Virus record (IMG/VR): IMGVR_UViG_3300049916_000684
Coordinates: 1-21,958 of that record
Length of the DNA stretch: 21,958 nt
DNA from: a virus
Reading direction: 5' to 3' (one strand)
Shown: piece after piece, positions 1 through 6,224 of the stretch
How the letters are laid out: every line of letters begins with the position of its first letter
Numbering within the stretch: the stretch's first letter is position 1
Position numbers and translations under genes: made by a program
Notes under the pieces: generated by a model
What the model saw: only the letters and a program-made list of their open reading frames with translations
What the model was told of the DNA's origin: nothing
The model's database searches: none

Positions 1-178
1 CTGGGTCGTGTGAATCATTCCAGTCATGACAATACTCGATTGCTTCCTCCCTGGTTAATCCGGTTTCTTTAACGGTCCTGTCAGCTCCCGCGAATGGCAC
101 TAAGTTATTGGGCCAACTTCCGTCGCTTTTTTCAGCTTCTCTCCACCATGGTCGTGTAAACGTGTAATATGTTTTCAT
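1..178 (-). CDS. Partial hypothetical protein, cut by the left edge
   Basis: A leftward reading frame opens with ATG at 178 and stays open to base 1, giving 59 visible residues; the C-terminus lies outside the window. The N-terminus reads MKTYYTFTRPWWREAEKSDG, and the visible end carries a TREEAIEYCHDWNDSHDP segment. The composition is polar with several Trp and Tyr residues and looks like a small soluble phage protein. I do not recognise a family. The start is supported by the sequence just upstream on the same strand (AAGACAATG), which matches the AAGACAATG context of the leftward gene starting at 752. It is probably the most distal visible member of the leftward run of small genes. Confidence 0.65.
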   Translation of the reverse strand, partial: MKTYYTFTRPWWREAEKSDGSWPNNLVPFAGADRTVKETGLTREEAIEYCHDWNDSHDP

Positions 179-214
179 TGTCTTGTCTTTTTCTGTTTGG
201 GTTAATCGTTCAAG

Positions 215-238
215 CTAGCCCTCTTGTTAAAGAGCTAG
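215..238 (-). other. Hairpin between two leftward small genes
   Basis: CTAG (215-218) pairs with CTAG (235-238) and CTCTT (221-225) pairs with AAGAG (230-234). There is a two-base CC bulge and a four-base loop at 226-229. It sits in the 69-base gap between the stop of the 98-residue gene and the start of the next leftward gene. No T-run follows in the leftward direction, so a classical intrinsic terminator is not supported; an RNA-processing or attenuating stem is possible. Confidence 0.4.
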
Positions 239-247
239 ATCGAAGGA

Positions 248-544
248 TTAATACAAGGTCACTGACTCATCCCATACGCTAACAGTTTGAGAGTTATTAA
301 AAATAGTCACTTTTGTCTCATGACAATCACACGCTAGTCCCAATTCAGGATAAGGAGTGAAGCTAGACTCTTCCGAGATATCATAACAGGCATAAGAGCC
401 TTCCGGGTATTCCTCCAATGTTTCGCGCTCCCAGGCTAAAAGCATTTGATCCTCTTCTTCGGTAATTTCTGAAGAGTCAGCATTGACCAAGGGACAAATC
501 GCCCAATTAGGTAAGCTTATGGTATATTCTGCAAGTGTTGTCAT
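248..544 (-). CDS. Small acidic hypothetical protein
   Basis: A 98-residue protein, strongly acidic in its middle, with the cluster SSEITEEEDQ around residues 24-33 and further Glu-rich stretches to about residue 60. The N-terminus contains LPNWAICPLVNADSS, and the C-terminal third carries a CDC pair (residues 72-74). There is no signal peptide or membrane segment. Acidic, small and early-region in type, it would fit a phage accessory or host-takeover protein, but that is only inference. It lies in the leftward gene series and starts ATGACAAC after an A/T-rich leader without a clear Shine-Dalgarno. Confidence 0.75.
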   Translation of the reverse strand: MTTLAEYTISLPNWAICPLVNADSSEITEEEDQMLLAWERETLEEYPEGSYACYDISEESSFTPYPELGLACDCHETKVTIFNNSQTVSVWDESVTLY

Positions 545-575
545 GATTTATGTGTGTTGTGTTTTATGTTTTGTG

Positions 576-752
576 TTAGTGAATCTCCAACAGGGCATCT
601 GAAATTTCTTCGTTAATGCCGTCAATAGCATCTCTCACATCTTCCAGCTTAAAGGAAGTGTCACGGTTCATGTCGGGCATGCTTGTCAGGATTTCTTCCT
701 GTGCATACAGTTCAGCCTTGGTTCTTCTGAGTTCTTTTAAGGTGTGGGTCAT
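576..752 (-). CDS. Short helical hypothetical protein
   Basis: A 58-residue leftward gene from ATG at 752 to TAA at 576-578. It begins MTHTLKELRRTKAELYAQEE and continues with a charged helical pattern ending in EISDALLEIH. The first 25 residues have a heptad-like spacing of Leu and Tyr, so a short coiled coil or helical hairpin is likely. The start context CACAAGACAATG resembles that of the leftward gene at 178. No family is recognised. It is likely co-transcribed with its leftward neighbours. Confidence 0.65.
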   Translation of the reverse strand: MTHTLKELRRTKAELYAQEEILTSMPDMNRDTSFKLEDVRDAIDGINEEISDALLEIH

Positions 753-785
753 TGTCTTGTGGTTTGAGTTTAACGGGTCTTAAGG

Positions 786-965
786 TTAACCTTCTACGAT
801 TCGTATTCCGTAGTCAGCTATTCCGTCTGGGTTGCTCTGGTAGTGGTCAACGGCGGCAGCTAGTGCTTTTTTGTACGAATAATACAGGGCCGAATAGGCA
901 ACCCGATAATAACGGGGTGTGGATGTCTCGTAGTGCCAGTAGATTTGATAGAATTTCATTGTCAT
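786..965 (-). CDS. Small Tyr-rich hypothetical protein
   Basis: A leftward gene of about 59 residues. The frame is open to an ATG at 1001 (71 residues), but I prefer the closely spaced ATGs at 965 or 959, because the first residues of the longer version look like translated A/T-rich leader. The protein reads MKFYQIYWHYETSTPRYYRV, then an ALYYSYKKALAAAVDHYQS helix, and ends GIRIVEG. High Tyr content suggests a small compact alpha/beta protein. Function unknown. It is the first gene of the leftward series, next to the divergent control region. Confidence 0.6.
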   Translation of the reverse strand: MTMKFYQIYWHYETSTPRYYRVAYSALYYSYKKALAAAVDHYQSNPDGIADYGIRIVEG

Positions 966-1007
966 TGTGTTTCGTGGTTTGGGGTTTAAAACTGAGAACA
1001 ACTTAGC

Positions 1008-1019
1008 ACAACAATCGTT
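1008..1019 (+). repeat. 12-bp direct repeat, copy 1
   Basis: ACAACAATCGTT occurs exactly here and again at 1129-1140. The two copies sit near the two ends of the intergenic region that separates the leftward small genes from the rightward packaging block. Each lies close to a start codon, so an operator pair is plausible. Confidence 0.5.
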
Positions 1020-1117
1020 AAAAACAAGACATACTTTGTTGGAAACACCCTAAACCATTGATAGACAACCAAATCAAAAAGGATAAAAGTGATAGGATAG
1101 CTGTAAAACCCGGCGAT

Positions 1118-1146
1118 TTGACAGAATTACAACAATCGTTTTGAAT
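1118..1146 (+). promoter_or_regulatory. Putative rightward promoter (TTGACA, weak -10)
   Basis: A perfect TTGACA lies at 1118-1123. A 17-base spacer leads to TTGAAT (1141-1146), a 4/6 match to the -10 consensus that lacks the key A at position 2. Only eight bases separate the -10 from the ATG at 1155, so a transcript started here would be leaderless or nearly so. The preceding GAT is shared with the TTGACA element at 7597. The -10 is weak; the -35 alone could serve as a regulatory element. Confidence 0.4.
1129..1140 (+). repeat. 12-bp direct repeat, copy 2
   Basis: The second exact copy of ACAACAATCGTT, 121 bases from the first. It occupies most of the spacer between the TTGACA at 1118 and the possible -10 at 1141. 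Bound protein here would block that promoter. Confidence 0.5.
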
Positions 1147-1154
1147 GGTTTGAT

Positions 1155-1688
1155 ATGGCTTCAAAGGGACAACAAAAAGGTGATGGACCAAGCGCACTGG
1201 CTAAGAGTTCCGAGAATCAGCTCGTGCCCATTAATGAGGATGAATGGGTAGAGTCCATGATTCACCGTGCCAGGAGTGCGTCACAAAAGGTCCTGGATGC
1301 CATTGACAACTCGATTGATGATATCCCACCCGAAAACCTGGCTGCTGTATTAGATAAGACTGTGAATGTGGCCGAAAGGATGGCGCAACGCAATCAGGCG
1401 AATCTGAATGTTAACGTGGGGATAAAGTTGGATGGTGATGATTTGAGTCATGCTGATTTGGTTGGTATCATTTCCGGTTTATCCCCCTCTGATAATCTCC
1501 AGGAGACCAAGCGCGTTAATGAGATTCAGTCTCAATATGATAATGAGAACGAGTCTCAACAAGAGGCAACCAATAAGCAATGGGATGCTAAGGATTCGCA
1601 AGTCATTGATATTGAGCCGGAAGCAAAAGACGGCTCGTTGGACCAGTCCGTTGGTAATGCTAAATCGATTGGTGAGGGCACTAGCTAA
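1155..1688 (+). CDS. Putative small terminase subunit or DNA-packaging accessory protein
   Basis: A 177-residue acidic protein and the first gene of the rightward packaging block. The N-terminal 30 residues are polar and probably disordered. Residues about 30-85 form a helical segment with the pattern VLDAIDNSIDDIPPENLAAV followed by a VAERMAQRNQANLNVNVGI stretch. The C-terminal 70 residues are Gln/Asn/Asp/Glu-rich and low in complexity. Helical core plus acidic tail, and a location upstream of the large terminase, fit a small terminase subunit that would recognise the packaging site. However, no helix-turn-helix is obvious and 1.3 kb separates it from the large subunit. There is no Shine-Dalgarno before the ATG, so it may be translated from a leaderless mRNA. 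Confidence 0.55.
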   Translation: MASKGQQKGDGPSALAKSSENQLVPINEDEWVESMIHRARSASQKVLDAIDNSIDDIPPENLAAVLDKTVNVAERMAQRNQANLNVNVGIKLDGDDLSHADLVGIISGLSPSDNLQETKRVNEIQSQYDNENESQQEATNKQWDAKDSQVIDIEPEAKDGSLDQSVGNAKSIGEGTS

Positions 1689-1719
1689 AATGCTCCTAAA
1701 CCCAGTGCTCCCGGCGGTA

Positions 1720-1792
1720 CGTGGCCGAGAGGCATTCAATGCCCGTTCACCTAGACCGACCAGGGGGGGGGCGGTCGAGTCTTGGAGCCACG
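1720..1792 (+). other. Three-way-junction-like folded intergenic element with a G9 run
   Basis: This 73-base segment lies in the 176-base gap after the putative small terminase gene. CGTGGC (1720-1725) pairs with GCCACG (1787-1792) and encloses two hairpins. One is GGCAT/ATGCC (1731-1735 with 1739-1743, loop TCA). The other is a nine-pair stem (1753-1761 with 1773-1777 and 1779-1782, one bulged A) whose loop holds nine consecutive G. It could be a structured RNA, a DNA element such as a packaging site beside the terminase genes, or a terminator without U-tract. The rest of the gap shows no other signal. Confidence 0.5.
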
Positions 1793-1864
1793 CAATTATT
1801 TACGTATTAGTCCACCCAAACACAATTTTTCCTTTTCAGAGTTGTATCAGCTAACCAACTACAA

Positions 1865-2233
1865 ATGAGCCACAAATCCAAAATAGGTGATCTCGGTGAG
1901 AAGGCGTTTGAATATGAGTGCTTGCAACGGGGCATTGAGCTTTGGGCACCTCTTTGGAGTAACCAGCATGACATTGATTTCATTGTTCGGCGTGGTGGCG
2001 ACATCAAGACGGTCCAGGTAAAGTCTACCAGCACAGCTAAGGCTGATCGGGAAGCATACGGTTTCCGGTGGACCAATTGTAACTTTGACATACTAGCCTG
2101 CCATCGAGCTGAAACGCACGATTGGTGGATAATCGAGAACGACGGGAACCTGCCCAAGGGTGGCACCTGGATTACTTATAACGGAAAATGGAAGACGCAA
2201 CTGAACAACTGGACACCCCTTCTGACGAGCTAA
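1865..2233 (+). CDS. PD-(D/E)XK-fold endonuclease, resolvase-like or homing type
   Basis: A 122-residue protein whose first 55 residues follow the small PD-(D/E)XK nuclease pattern. It opens with a GDLGEKAFEYECLQRG helix in which Glu12 matches the N-terminal acid. HDIDFIV follows, with Asp36/Asp38 as candidate metal ligands, and then VQVKST with the Gln51-x-Lys53 motif. Archaeal Holliday-junction resolvases, the I-Ssp6803I type of homing enzyme and Vsr-like nucleases share this arrangement. The C-terminal half is Trp-rich (TWITYNGKWKTQLNNW). The last 46 bases overlap the next gene in another frame. Placement between the two terminase genes fits either a junction-resolving role in packaging or a selfish free-standing endonuclease. 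Confidence 0.7.
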   Translation: MSHKSKIGDLGEKAFEYECLQRGIELWAPLWSNQHDIDFIVRRGGDIKTVQVKSTSTAKADREAYGFRWTNCNFDILACHRAETHDWWIIENDGNLPKGGTWITYNGKWKTQLNNWTPLLTS

Positions 2234-2682
2234 CAGCTCAGGAAAAGGAACAACTACGCCAACTGCGAATCAAGGCTACTAGGCTGGAGAATCAGCTAAA
2301 GAAGCTCAAGACGGTTACCCGCACTAAGGACAGCGTTCAGCGGGAGAACGATCTACGAAAGGCCAGAGGGCAAGCCAGGCACGCTGAGATGGCTTTGGAG
2401 ATGCAAGTGGAACGCCTACCCTACGTTGACCGGGTGTGGTATGACGGGTTACCAGCTAAGGTCTTTAAGCCACTACCGGGTCGTGGTCGTCTACTAGTCA
2501 AGGTATGGTCCGAGAATGGGAGGATTATCACCCATGAGGGAATACTGGAATTGCCGTATCGGAATATGATTACCTTTGTGCCGAACGATGACTTATACGT
2601 TGAGCGGAATCCTAATAACCCGGATCGCTTTCAGTTGGTAGCGGGTAGTGAGTATAACTTTAGGGGAGTAAGGATTAAGTGA
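2188..2682 (+). CDS. Coiled-coil hypothetical protein
   Basis: A 164-residue protein with two parts. Residues about 15-75 are a charged helix, with LTAQEKEQLRQLRIKATRLE and a following Lys/Leu heptad pattern, likely an extended coiled coil. Residues about 80-164 are beta-rich, including VDRVWYDGLPAKVFKPLPG and FVPNDDLYVERNPNNPDRF. The ATG at 2188 overlaps the nuclease gene by 46 bases, which is long for this genome; an internal start near the MALEM residues is possible but would remove the coiled coil. Its stop overlaps the GTG of the next gene (GTGA at 2679-2682). No family recognised; a packaging-complex accessory protein is a guess from context. Confidence 0.65.
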   Translation: MEDATEQLDTPSDELTAQEKEQLRQLRIKATRLENQLKKLKTVTRTKDSVQRENDLRKARGQARHAEMALEMQVERLPYVDRVWYDGLPAKVFKPLPGRGRLLVKVWSENGRIITHEGILELPYRNMITFVPNDDLYVERNPNNPDRFQLVAGSEYNFRGVRIK

Positions 2683-3002
2683 CCCTACCCACCTACATTA
2701 ATATCCTATCCACCGAGTATTCGCTATTCGCGTATGACAAACAGATACCGGGAACCGAGGACGACTGGGGTTTATGCGACAAGGACAAGCGTATTATCAG
2801 CATCCGGTGGAACCGTGATCCGGTAGCCAATGTGGACACTCTTATACATGAGATCCTACATGCCATATGGTATGAGTATCAGATGTGTGAGGAAGGTGAA
2901 GAGGAAGAGATCTGTGTTGGTAAGCTGGCTAGTGGTTTAGCAAAAGTAATGAAAAGGAACCCAGTGTTATTGGACTGGATAAAGGAGCAATTACATGCCT
3001 AA
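2679..3002 (+). CDS. HExxH metallopeptidase-like protein
   Basis: A 107-residue protein with a clear zinc-protease signature: TLIHEILHAIWYEYQ, in which His57-Glu58-x-x-His61 would bind zinc and catalyse. An acidic run (EEGEEEE, residues 71-77) could provide a third ligand. The upstream half has a beta hairpin pattern (DKDKRIISIRWNRD) like SprT- or ImmA-type small metalloproteases. The C-terminus is helical and contains RNPVLLDWIKEQLHA. The start is GTG at 2679, overlapping the previous stop, with a good GGGAG/AAGGA context just upstream. The last eight bases overlap the terminase start. Small HExxH proteins beside phage terminase genes are common, but their substrate is generally unknown. Confidence 0.75.
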   Translation: MTLPTYINILSTEYSLFAYDKQIPGTEDDWGLCDKDKRIISIRWNRDPVANVDTLIHEILHAIWYEYQMCEEGEEEEICVGKLASGLAKVMKRNPVLLDWIKEQLHA

Positions 3003-5109
3003 GATCACTTATACTGACGAGGTAGTTGTTAACTTTGGAGTCCCATATGAGGAGTTCGTGGGTGGCAAGGTAAACCCCCTAGCCGCCAATCCTATACCGG
3101 CTGAAGAGGCTCAGAAGCTATCGCGTAAGGATTTGCGTATAGCTAACCTATGGAAGCGTAACCGGGAGCAGTTACAGTCTGTTGACCCAACGCAATATGG
3201 GTGGACCTTTGAACGGTGGCGAGCCATCATGGACGAGTGGGACCAGTATGCTGTGCACACTGTGTATGGCGGGAATAGATGTCTAGCTGCTGAACAAGAG
3301 ATCTACGATCCGGTTGCCAAGACAAGCCGACGCATAGACTCCATCAAGGAACCCTTTCATGTATATGCTTGGGACGGTGAAAAGCGAGTTATAGCGAAAG
3401 CATCTGCGCCCTTCCGGAAAACTAGTAAGCAACAGATTTATACAGTGACTCTAGCCTCCGGTGATGTCTTTCGGGCATCGGGTGCTCACCGCGTTTTAGC
3501 TTCAAACGGCGATTGGCTTTCCGTTTCTCAGCTTGAGCCCGGAGTCGAGCTTTGCCATCCTCGGTCCAATTTGGGCAGCGTTCAGCTAAGTGTCGCCGAT
3601 GTCAAATCGCTGAGGGAAGACTGGGTTTGGGATATCGAGGTCCCCGAACACCACAACTACCTTATCGGTAACACGGTTCACCACAACTCCAGCAAATCAA
3701 CGTTCTGTGCCCGCTTATGCGTGTTTATGGCTCAGGTAATACCCGAGGCTGAGATCCGGTGCTGGAGTGTTAATGAGCAATCCAGTATCAATGACCAGCA
3801 ACGCATGATATGGGAAGCCCTACCCGAAAAGTATAAGAACATGCCCAAGGCTAAGGGTGATAACTTTAGTGTCCAGTATAGCCAGAAGAACGGGTTCAGT
3901 GGTCGTAAGTTGATCCTGCCACCATTGAATGGCAAGGGCAAGGGTAGTATTATCCATTTTCAGAACTACCGGTCCTATCAATTGGACCCGCAGGTAGCTG
4001 AGGGTTGGAAGGCACATCTAGTCTGGTTGGATGAGGAATGTCCCCAGGCGTTGTTTGAGACAATGGTCTTCCGGGTAGCTGACTATCGCGGTAGGATACT
4101 GTTGTCGTTTACGACTCTGAAGGGTTGGACAAGTTTGATTCATGACATCAATGCGGGTGCTGAGACCATTGAGAAGCGTTACAGTAAGCTATTGGACGAG
4201 ACTGTGCCTTATGAGCAACTGAGCAAGAACCGCTCCCGGTGTAAGATCTGGTATTTCTGGACGGAGGATAATCCGTATATACCATCGGATATGCTAGCTG
4301 ACCTGAAGACCCGACCCCGTGAGGAACAACTAGCACGTGCTCACGGTGTGTGTGTTAAGAGTAGCACGACTAAGTTTCCGAAGTTTAACAGGCGTATTCA
4401 CGTTATACCGCATGAGGACCTACCGTGGATTAACAAACGTAACATGGTTGTAACCCGGTATCAGACCCTTGACCCTGCGGGTAAAAAGCCCTGGGTGTGG
4501 CTATATGCTGGTGTTACTCAGTCACTGGACGAGGATATGCCCAATATCTACATATGGGATGAGTTTCCCGATAGGAGTTATGGTCATTGGGGTGTTACTG
4601 ATGAGACTCCCAAGGGTAAGCCTGGTGATGCCATGAAAAGTCTTGGTTGGGGTATCCGACAGTATATCGCTAAGATGATGGACATGGAGGGTGGTATGGA
4701 TATCTTTGAGCGTGGGATTGATAAGCGGTTTGCTAATCATACTCATACCGGCAGGGATGGGGATACCCGGTTGTTGGAAGAACTGCTACAAGAGGGTGTC
4801 CGGTATGTAACGCCGGTTACTAAGCGAGTGGACATGCGTAACGAGATCGAGCTGGGTATCCAGGCTGTGAACGATTATCTGGACTACGATGAGACACGGG
4901 ACACGGACAGTCTTAACATGCCCCATATGTTCATTAGTGACCGCTGTGAGAACCTGATAGAGTGCATGGAGAACTTTACCGGTGAGGGTGGAACGGAAGA
5001 GGTCTGGAAGGATTACATTGACTGTTTAAGGATACTACTGGAGATCAACCCTCGGTGTATTGATATGAGTCAGTTTAAGGCGGGTCGAACGGCGGTTAGG
5101 GGGTATTAA
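2995..5109 (+). CDS. terL: Large terminase subunit precursor with P-loop mini-intein
   Basis: A 704-residue precursor; excision of residues 96-231 would leave 568 residues, a normal large-terminase length. The ATP-driven motor packages DNA into the procapsid and its nuclease cuts the concatemer. After splicing the Walker A reads GGNRSSKST (residues 92-95 joined to 232-236). Walker B is HLVWLDEE with Asp346-Glu347, followed by the SFTTLKGW coupling motif at 371-378. The C-terminal nuclease domain shows TLDPAG (Asp493), IYIWDEF (Asp522/Glu523) and DYIDCLR (Asp673/Asp676) as candidate metal ligands. AAGGAG lies eight bases before the ATG. The unspliced precursor should be inactive, because the intein splits the nucleotide-binding loop. 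Confidence 0.95.
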   Translation: MPKITYTDEVVVNFGVPYEEFVGGKVNPLAANPIPAEEAQKLSRKDLRIANLWKRNREQLQSVDPTQYGWTFERWRAIMDEWDQYAVHTVYGGNRCLAAEQEIYDPVAKTSRRIDSIKEPFHVYAWDGEKRVIAKASAPFRKTSKQQIYTVTLASGDVFRASGAHRVLASNGDWLSVSQLEPGVELCHPRSNLGSVQLSVADVKSLREDWVWDIEVPEHHNYLIGNTVHHNSSKSTFCARLCVFMAQVIPEAEIRCWSVNEQSSINDQQRMIWEALPEKYKNMPKAKGDNFSVQYSQKNGFSGRKLILPPLNGKGKGSIIHFQNYRSYQLDPQVAEGWKAHLVWLDEECPQALFETMVFRVADYRGRILLSFTTLKGWTSLIHDINAGAETIEKRYSKLLDETVPYEQLSKNRSRCKIWYFWTEDNPYIPSDMLADLKTRPREEQLARAHGVCVKSSTTKFPKFNRRIHVIPHEDLPWINKRNMVVTRYQTLDPAGKKPWVWLYAGVTQSLDEDMPNIYIWDEFPDRSYGHWGVTDETPKGKPGDAMKSLGWGIRQYIAKMMDMEGGMDIFERGIDKRFANHTHTGRDGDTRLLEELLQEGVRYVTPVTKRVDMRNEIELGIQAVNDYLDYDETRDTDSLNMPHMFISDRCENLIECMENFTGEGGTEEVWKDYIDCLRILLEINPRCIDMSQFKAGRTAVRGY
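3280..3687 (+). other. Mini-intein (Hint domain, no homing endonuclease)
   Basis: In-frame insertion of 136 codons within the large terminase, residues 96-231. Block A begins at Cys96 (CLAAEQEIYDP). Block B is DVFRASGAHRVLASNGDW with the conserved His165. Block F is VWDIEVPEHHNYLIG, and block G is NTVHHN with penultimate His230 and terminal Asn231. The first C-extein residue is Ser232. These residues are what a class 1 cis-splicing intein needs: Cys1, block-B His, His-Asn end and Ser+1. The roughly 40 residues between blocks B and F are too few for a LAGLIDADG or HNH endonuclease. By eye it uses more C-ending codons than the flanking terminase sequence, which suggests separate ancestry. Confidence 0.93.
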
Positions 5110-5130
5110 CTGGTCGAATGAAGGATAATA

Positions 5131-5547
5131 ATGTATTGTCTATATCTAATCACAGACGGAGAGCATACTAAGGCAGGTATTACAAATGACCCTAAGCGCA
5201 GGCTGGGAATGCTTCAGACGGGCAATCCAAAACCACTTAGCATCTTGTTAACATGTCCAATGAGGAATAAAGAGGACGCTAGGCAATTAGAGAAGGCTGT
5301 GCATGATAAGTATTCAGAGCATAGGATGATGGGCGAGTGGTTCAATCTGACAGGAGACAAGATGATTGACTACGCATTGGATGTAGCCATGGAAATAACC
5401 CTCCAGCAGCAGCTTACACTAGTCAAAAATTTAGATGAAGAGGTGATCCTGAATGACTATTTGGACAAGTATGACGGGCATTCCTGGCTTTGCGATGCTA
5501 CGAGAGAGAGTCTAATGGAGGCAGCTAAGAAGGAATTCAAGTGTTGA
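5131..5547 (+). CDS. GIY-YIG-like nuclease (T5orf172 / MUG113 type)
   Basis: A 138-residue protein. Its N-terminal 75 residues match the GIY-YIG-like domain common in phages: CLYLITDG (first strand), TKAGITNDPKRRLGMLQTGN (second strand, Arg24 as candidate catalytic Arg, then the LQTGNP signature), a helix with ARQLEKAVHDKY (Glu54 as candidate metal ligand) and GEWFNL (residues 68-73). The classical GIY and YIG triplets are replaced by LYLI and AGIT, as is usual in this subfamily. The C-terminal 60 residues are helical and unassigned. AAGGA lies just upstream of the ATG. It directly follows the intein-bearing terminase gene and could be a free-standing homing endonuclease. Confidence 0.78.
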   Translation: MYCLYLITDGEHTKAGITNDPKRRLGMLQTGNPKPLSILLTCPMRNKEDARQLEKAVHDKYSEHRMMGEWFNLTGDKMIDYALDVAMEITLQQQLTLVKNLDEEVILNDYLDKYDGHSWLCDATRESLMEAAKKEFKC

Positions 5548-5551
5548 TTGC

Positions 5552-5580
5552 TTGACAACTCACAACAAATCATCAATACT
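5552..5580 (+). promoter_or_regulatory. Putative rightward promoter, TTGACA-17-AATACT
   Basis: TTGACA at 5552-5557, a 17-base spacer, then AATACT at 5575-5580, a 4/6 match to the -10 consensus that keeps the key A2 and T6. The gene at 5589 starts eight bases after the -10, the same spacing as at the 1118 element, implying a leaderless mRNA. It lies in the short gap after the GIY-YIG-like gene. Confidence 0.4.
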
Positions 5581-5588
5581 CCTGCACC

Positions 5589-5837
5589 ATGCCAAAACAC
5601 ACCATAACCTATGACGCGGTTAAAGAAGCGTCAGAACTCTACGCTGCCCAACGTTGTTTACTTGTTGAGGACCGCCTAATACAAACCTTTGACTACCTAT
5701 CAGCTAGTGCCAGTCACAGCAAGAGGATCAACGTCGAGGTCATAATCCATGAGTTACAGAACCTATGGGCTGACGACAGCCTGGAGGATTTAGCGGATCA
5801 CTTATTCTATGAGCCGGTGGAGGATATTGAGCTGTAA
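5589..5837 (+). CDS. Small acidic hypothetical protein
   Basis: An 82-residue protein, helical and acidic, beginning MPKHTITYDAVKEASELYAA and ending in an acidic HLFYEPVEDIEL tail. No membrane segment, signal peptide or known motif is visible. The start lacks a Shine-Dalgarno (CTGCACC before ATG), and a TTGACA promoter-like element ends eight bases upstream. It is followed after three bases by the next gene, so the two are probably co-expressed. Function unknown. Confidence 0.7.
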   Translation: MPKHTITYDAVKEASELYAAQRCLLVEDRLIQTFDYLSASASHSKRINVEVIIHELQNLWADDSLEDLADHLFYEPVEDIEL

Positions 5838-5840
5838 CCC

Positions 5841-6224
5841 ATGTTCACCAAAGCCGACATAACCGGCATCCGCGTAGCCAAGACCTACCGCATACAGGGA
5901 CCACGCACCCGTGATCGGGTCACCTTCCGTTGTATGCCACGGACCCATAAGCTACTGGTGTGGTTATCCACTAGAAAGAAGAGTAAGGCACCGTGGGGCA
6001 AGAGTCCGGGTTACACCATTGACTACCTACCGCGTATCTTCTACTGGCACTTTATGCGACACCATCACAACAAGGAATACACCTGGCCGGATAAGAATAT
6101 GGCTACACTGGATTTGATGCAGCTATTGATCGATGAAGGGTTTAGTTGGAACCGGGGCCGGTTACTGGACCTCCTAACGGCCTGGGCGTATTTCTACGAT
6201 GGTGGTAAAAGGAGGTGCTGGTGA
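5841..6224 (+). CDS. Basic hypothetical protein
   Basis: A 127-residue protein that is strongly basic in its first half, with KTYRIQGPRTRDRVTFRCMP and then a Lys/Arg-rich STRKKSKAPWGKSPG segment (about residues 53-67). The second half is aromatic and helical (YLPRIFYWHFMRHHHNKEY). Basic charge suggests nucleic-acid contact. No family recognised. The stop (TGA, 6222-6224) overlaps the ATG of the following 33-residue gene, and the tail of this gene carries that gene's AAGGAGG ribosome site, so the two are translationally coupled. Confidence 0.7.
   Translation: MFTKADITGIRVAKTYRIQGPRTRDRVTFRCMPRTHKLLVWLSTRKKSKAPWGKSPGYTIDYLPRIFYWHFMRHHHNKEYTWPDKNMATLDLMQLLIDEGFSWNRGRLLDLLTAWAYFYDGGKRRCW

Noticed and set aside
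752-1006. 84-residue rightward frame opposite the small leftward genes
   Set aside because: Antisense to the 786-965 gene and composed of Ser/Leu/Arg-rich shadow sequence; the leftward frame looks far more natural.
1719-1794. tRNA-like gene (GCCGAGAGGC D-arm-like and GGTCGAGTC T-loop-like strings)
   Set aside because: The outer stem is only six pairs and the T-arm cannot pair. The large central hairpin is not an anticodon or T-arm, and no 3' CCA or usable anticodon loop exists.
1450-1854. 134-residue rightward frame overlapping the putative small terminase gene
   Set aside because: Same-strand shadow in another frame, Arg/Pro/Ser/Ile-rich with unnatural composition. It reads through the folded element, and the 1155 frame has the normal protein-like composition.
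1807-2166. 119-residue leftward frame opposite the PD-(D/E)XK gene
   Set aside because: Antisense shadow. The rightward frame contains recognisable nuclease motifs.
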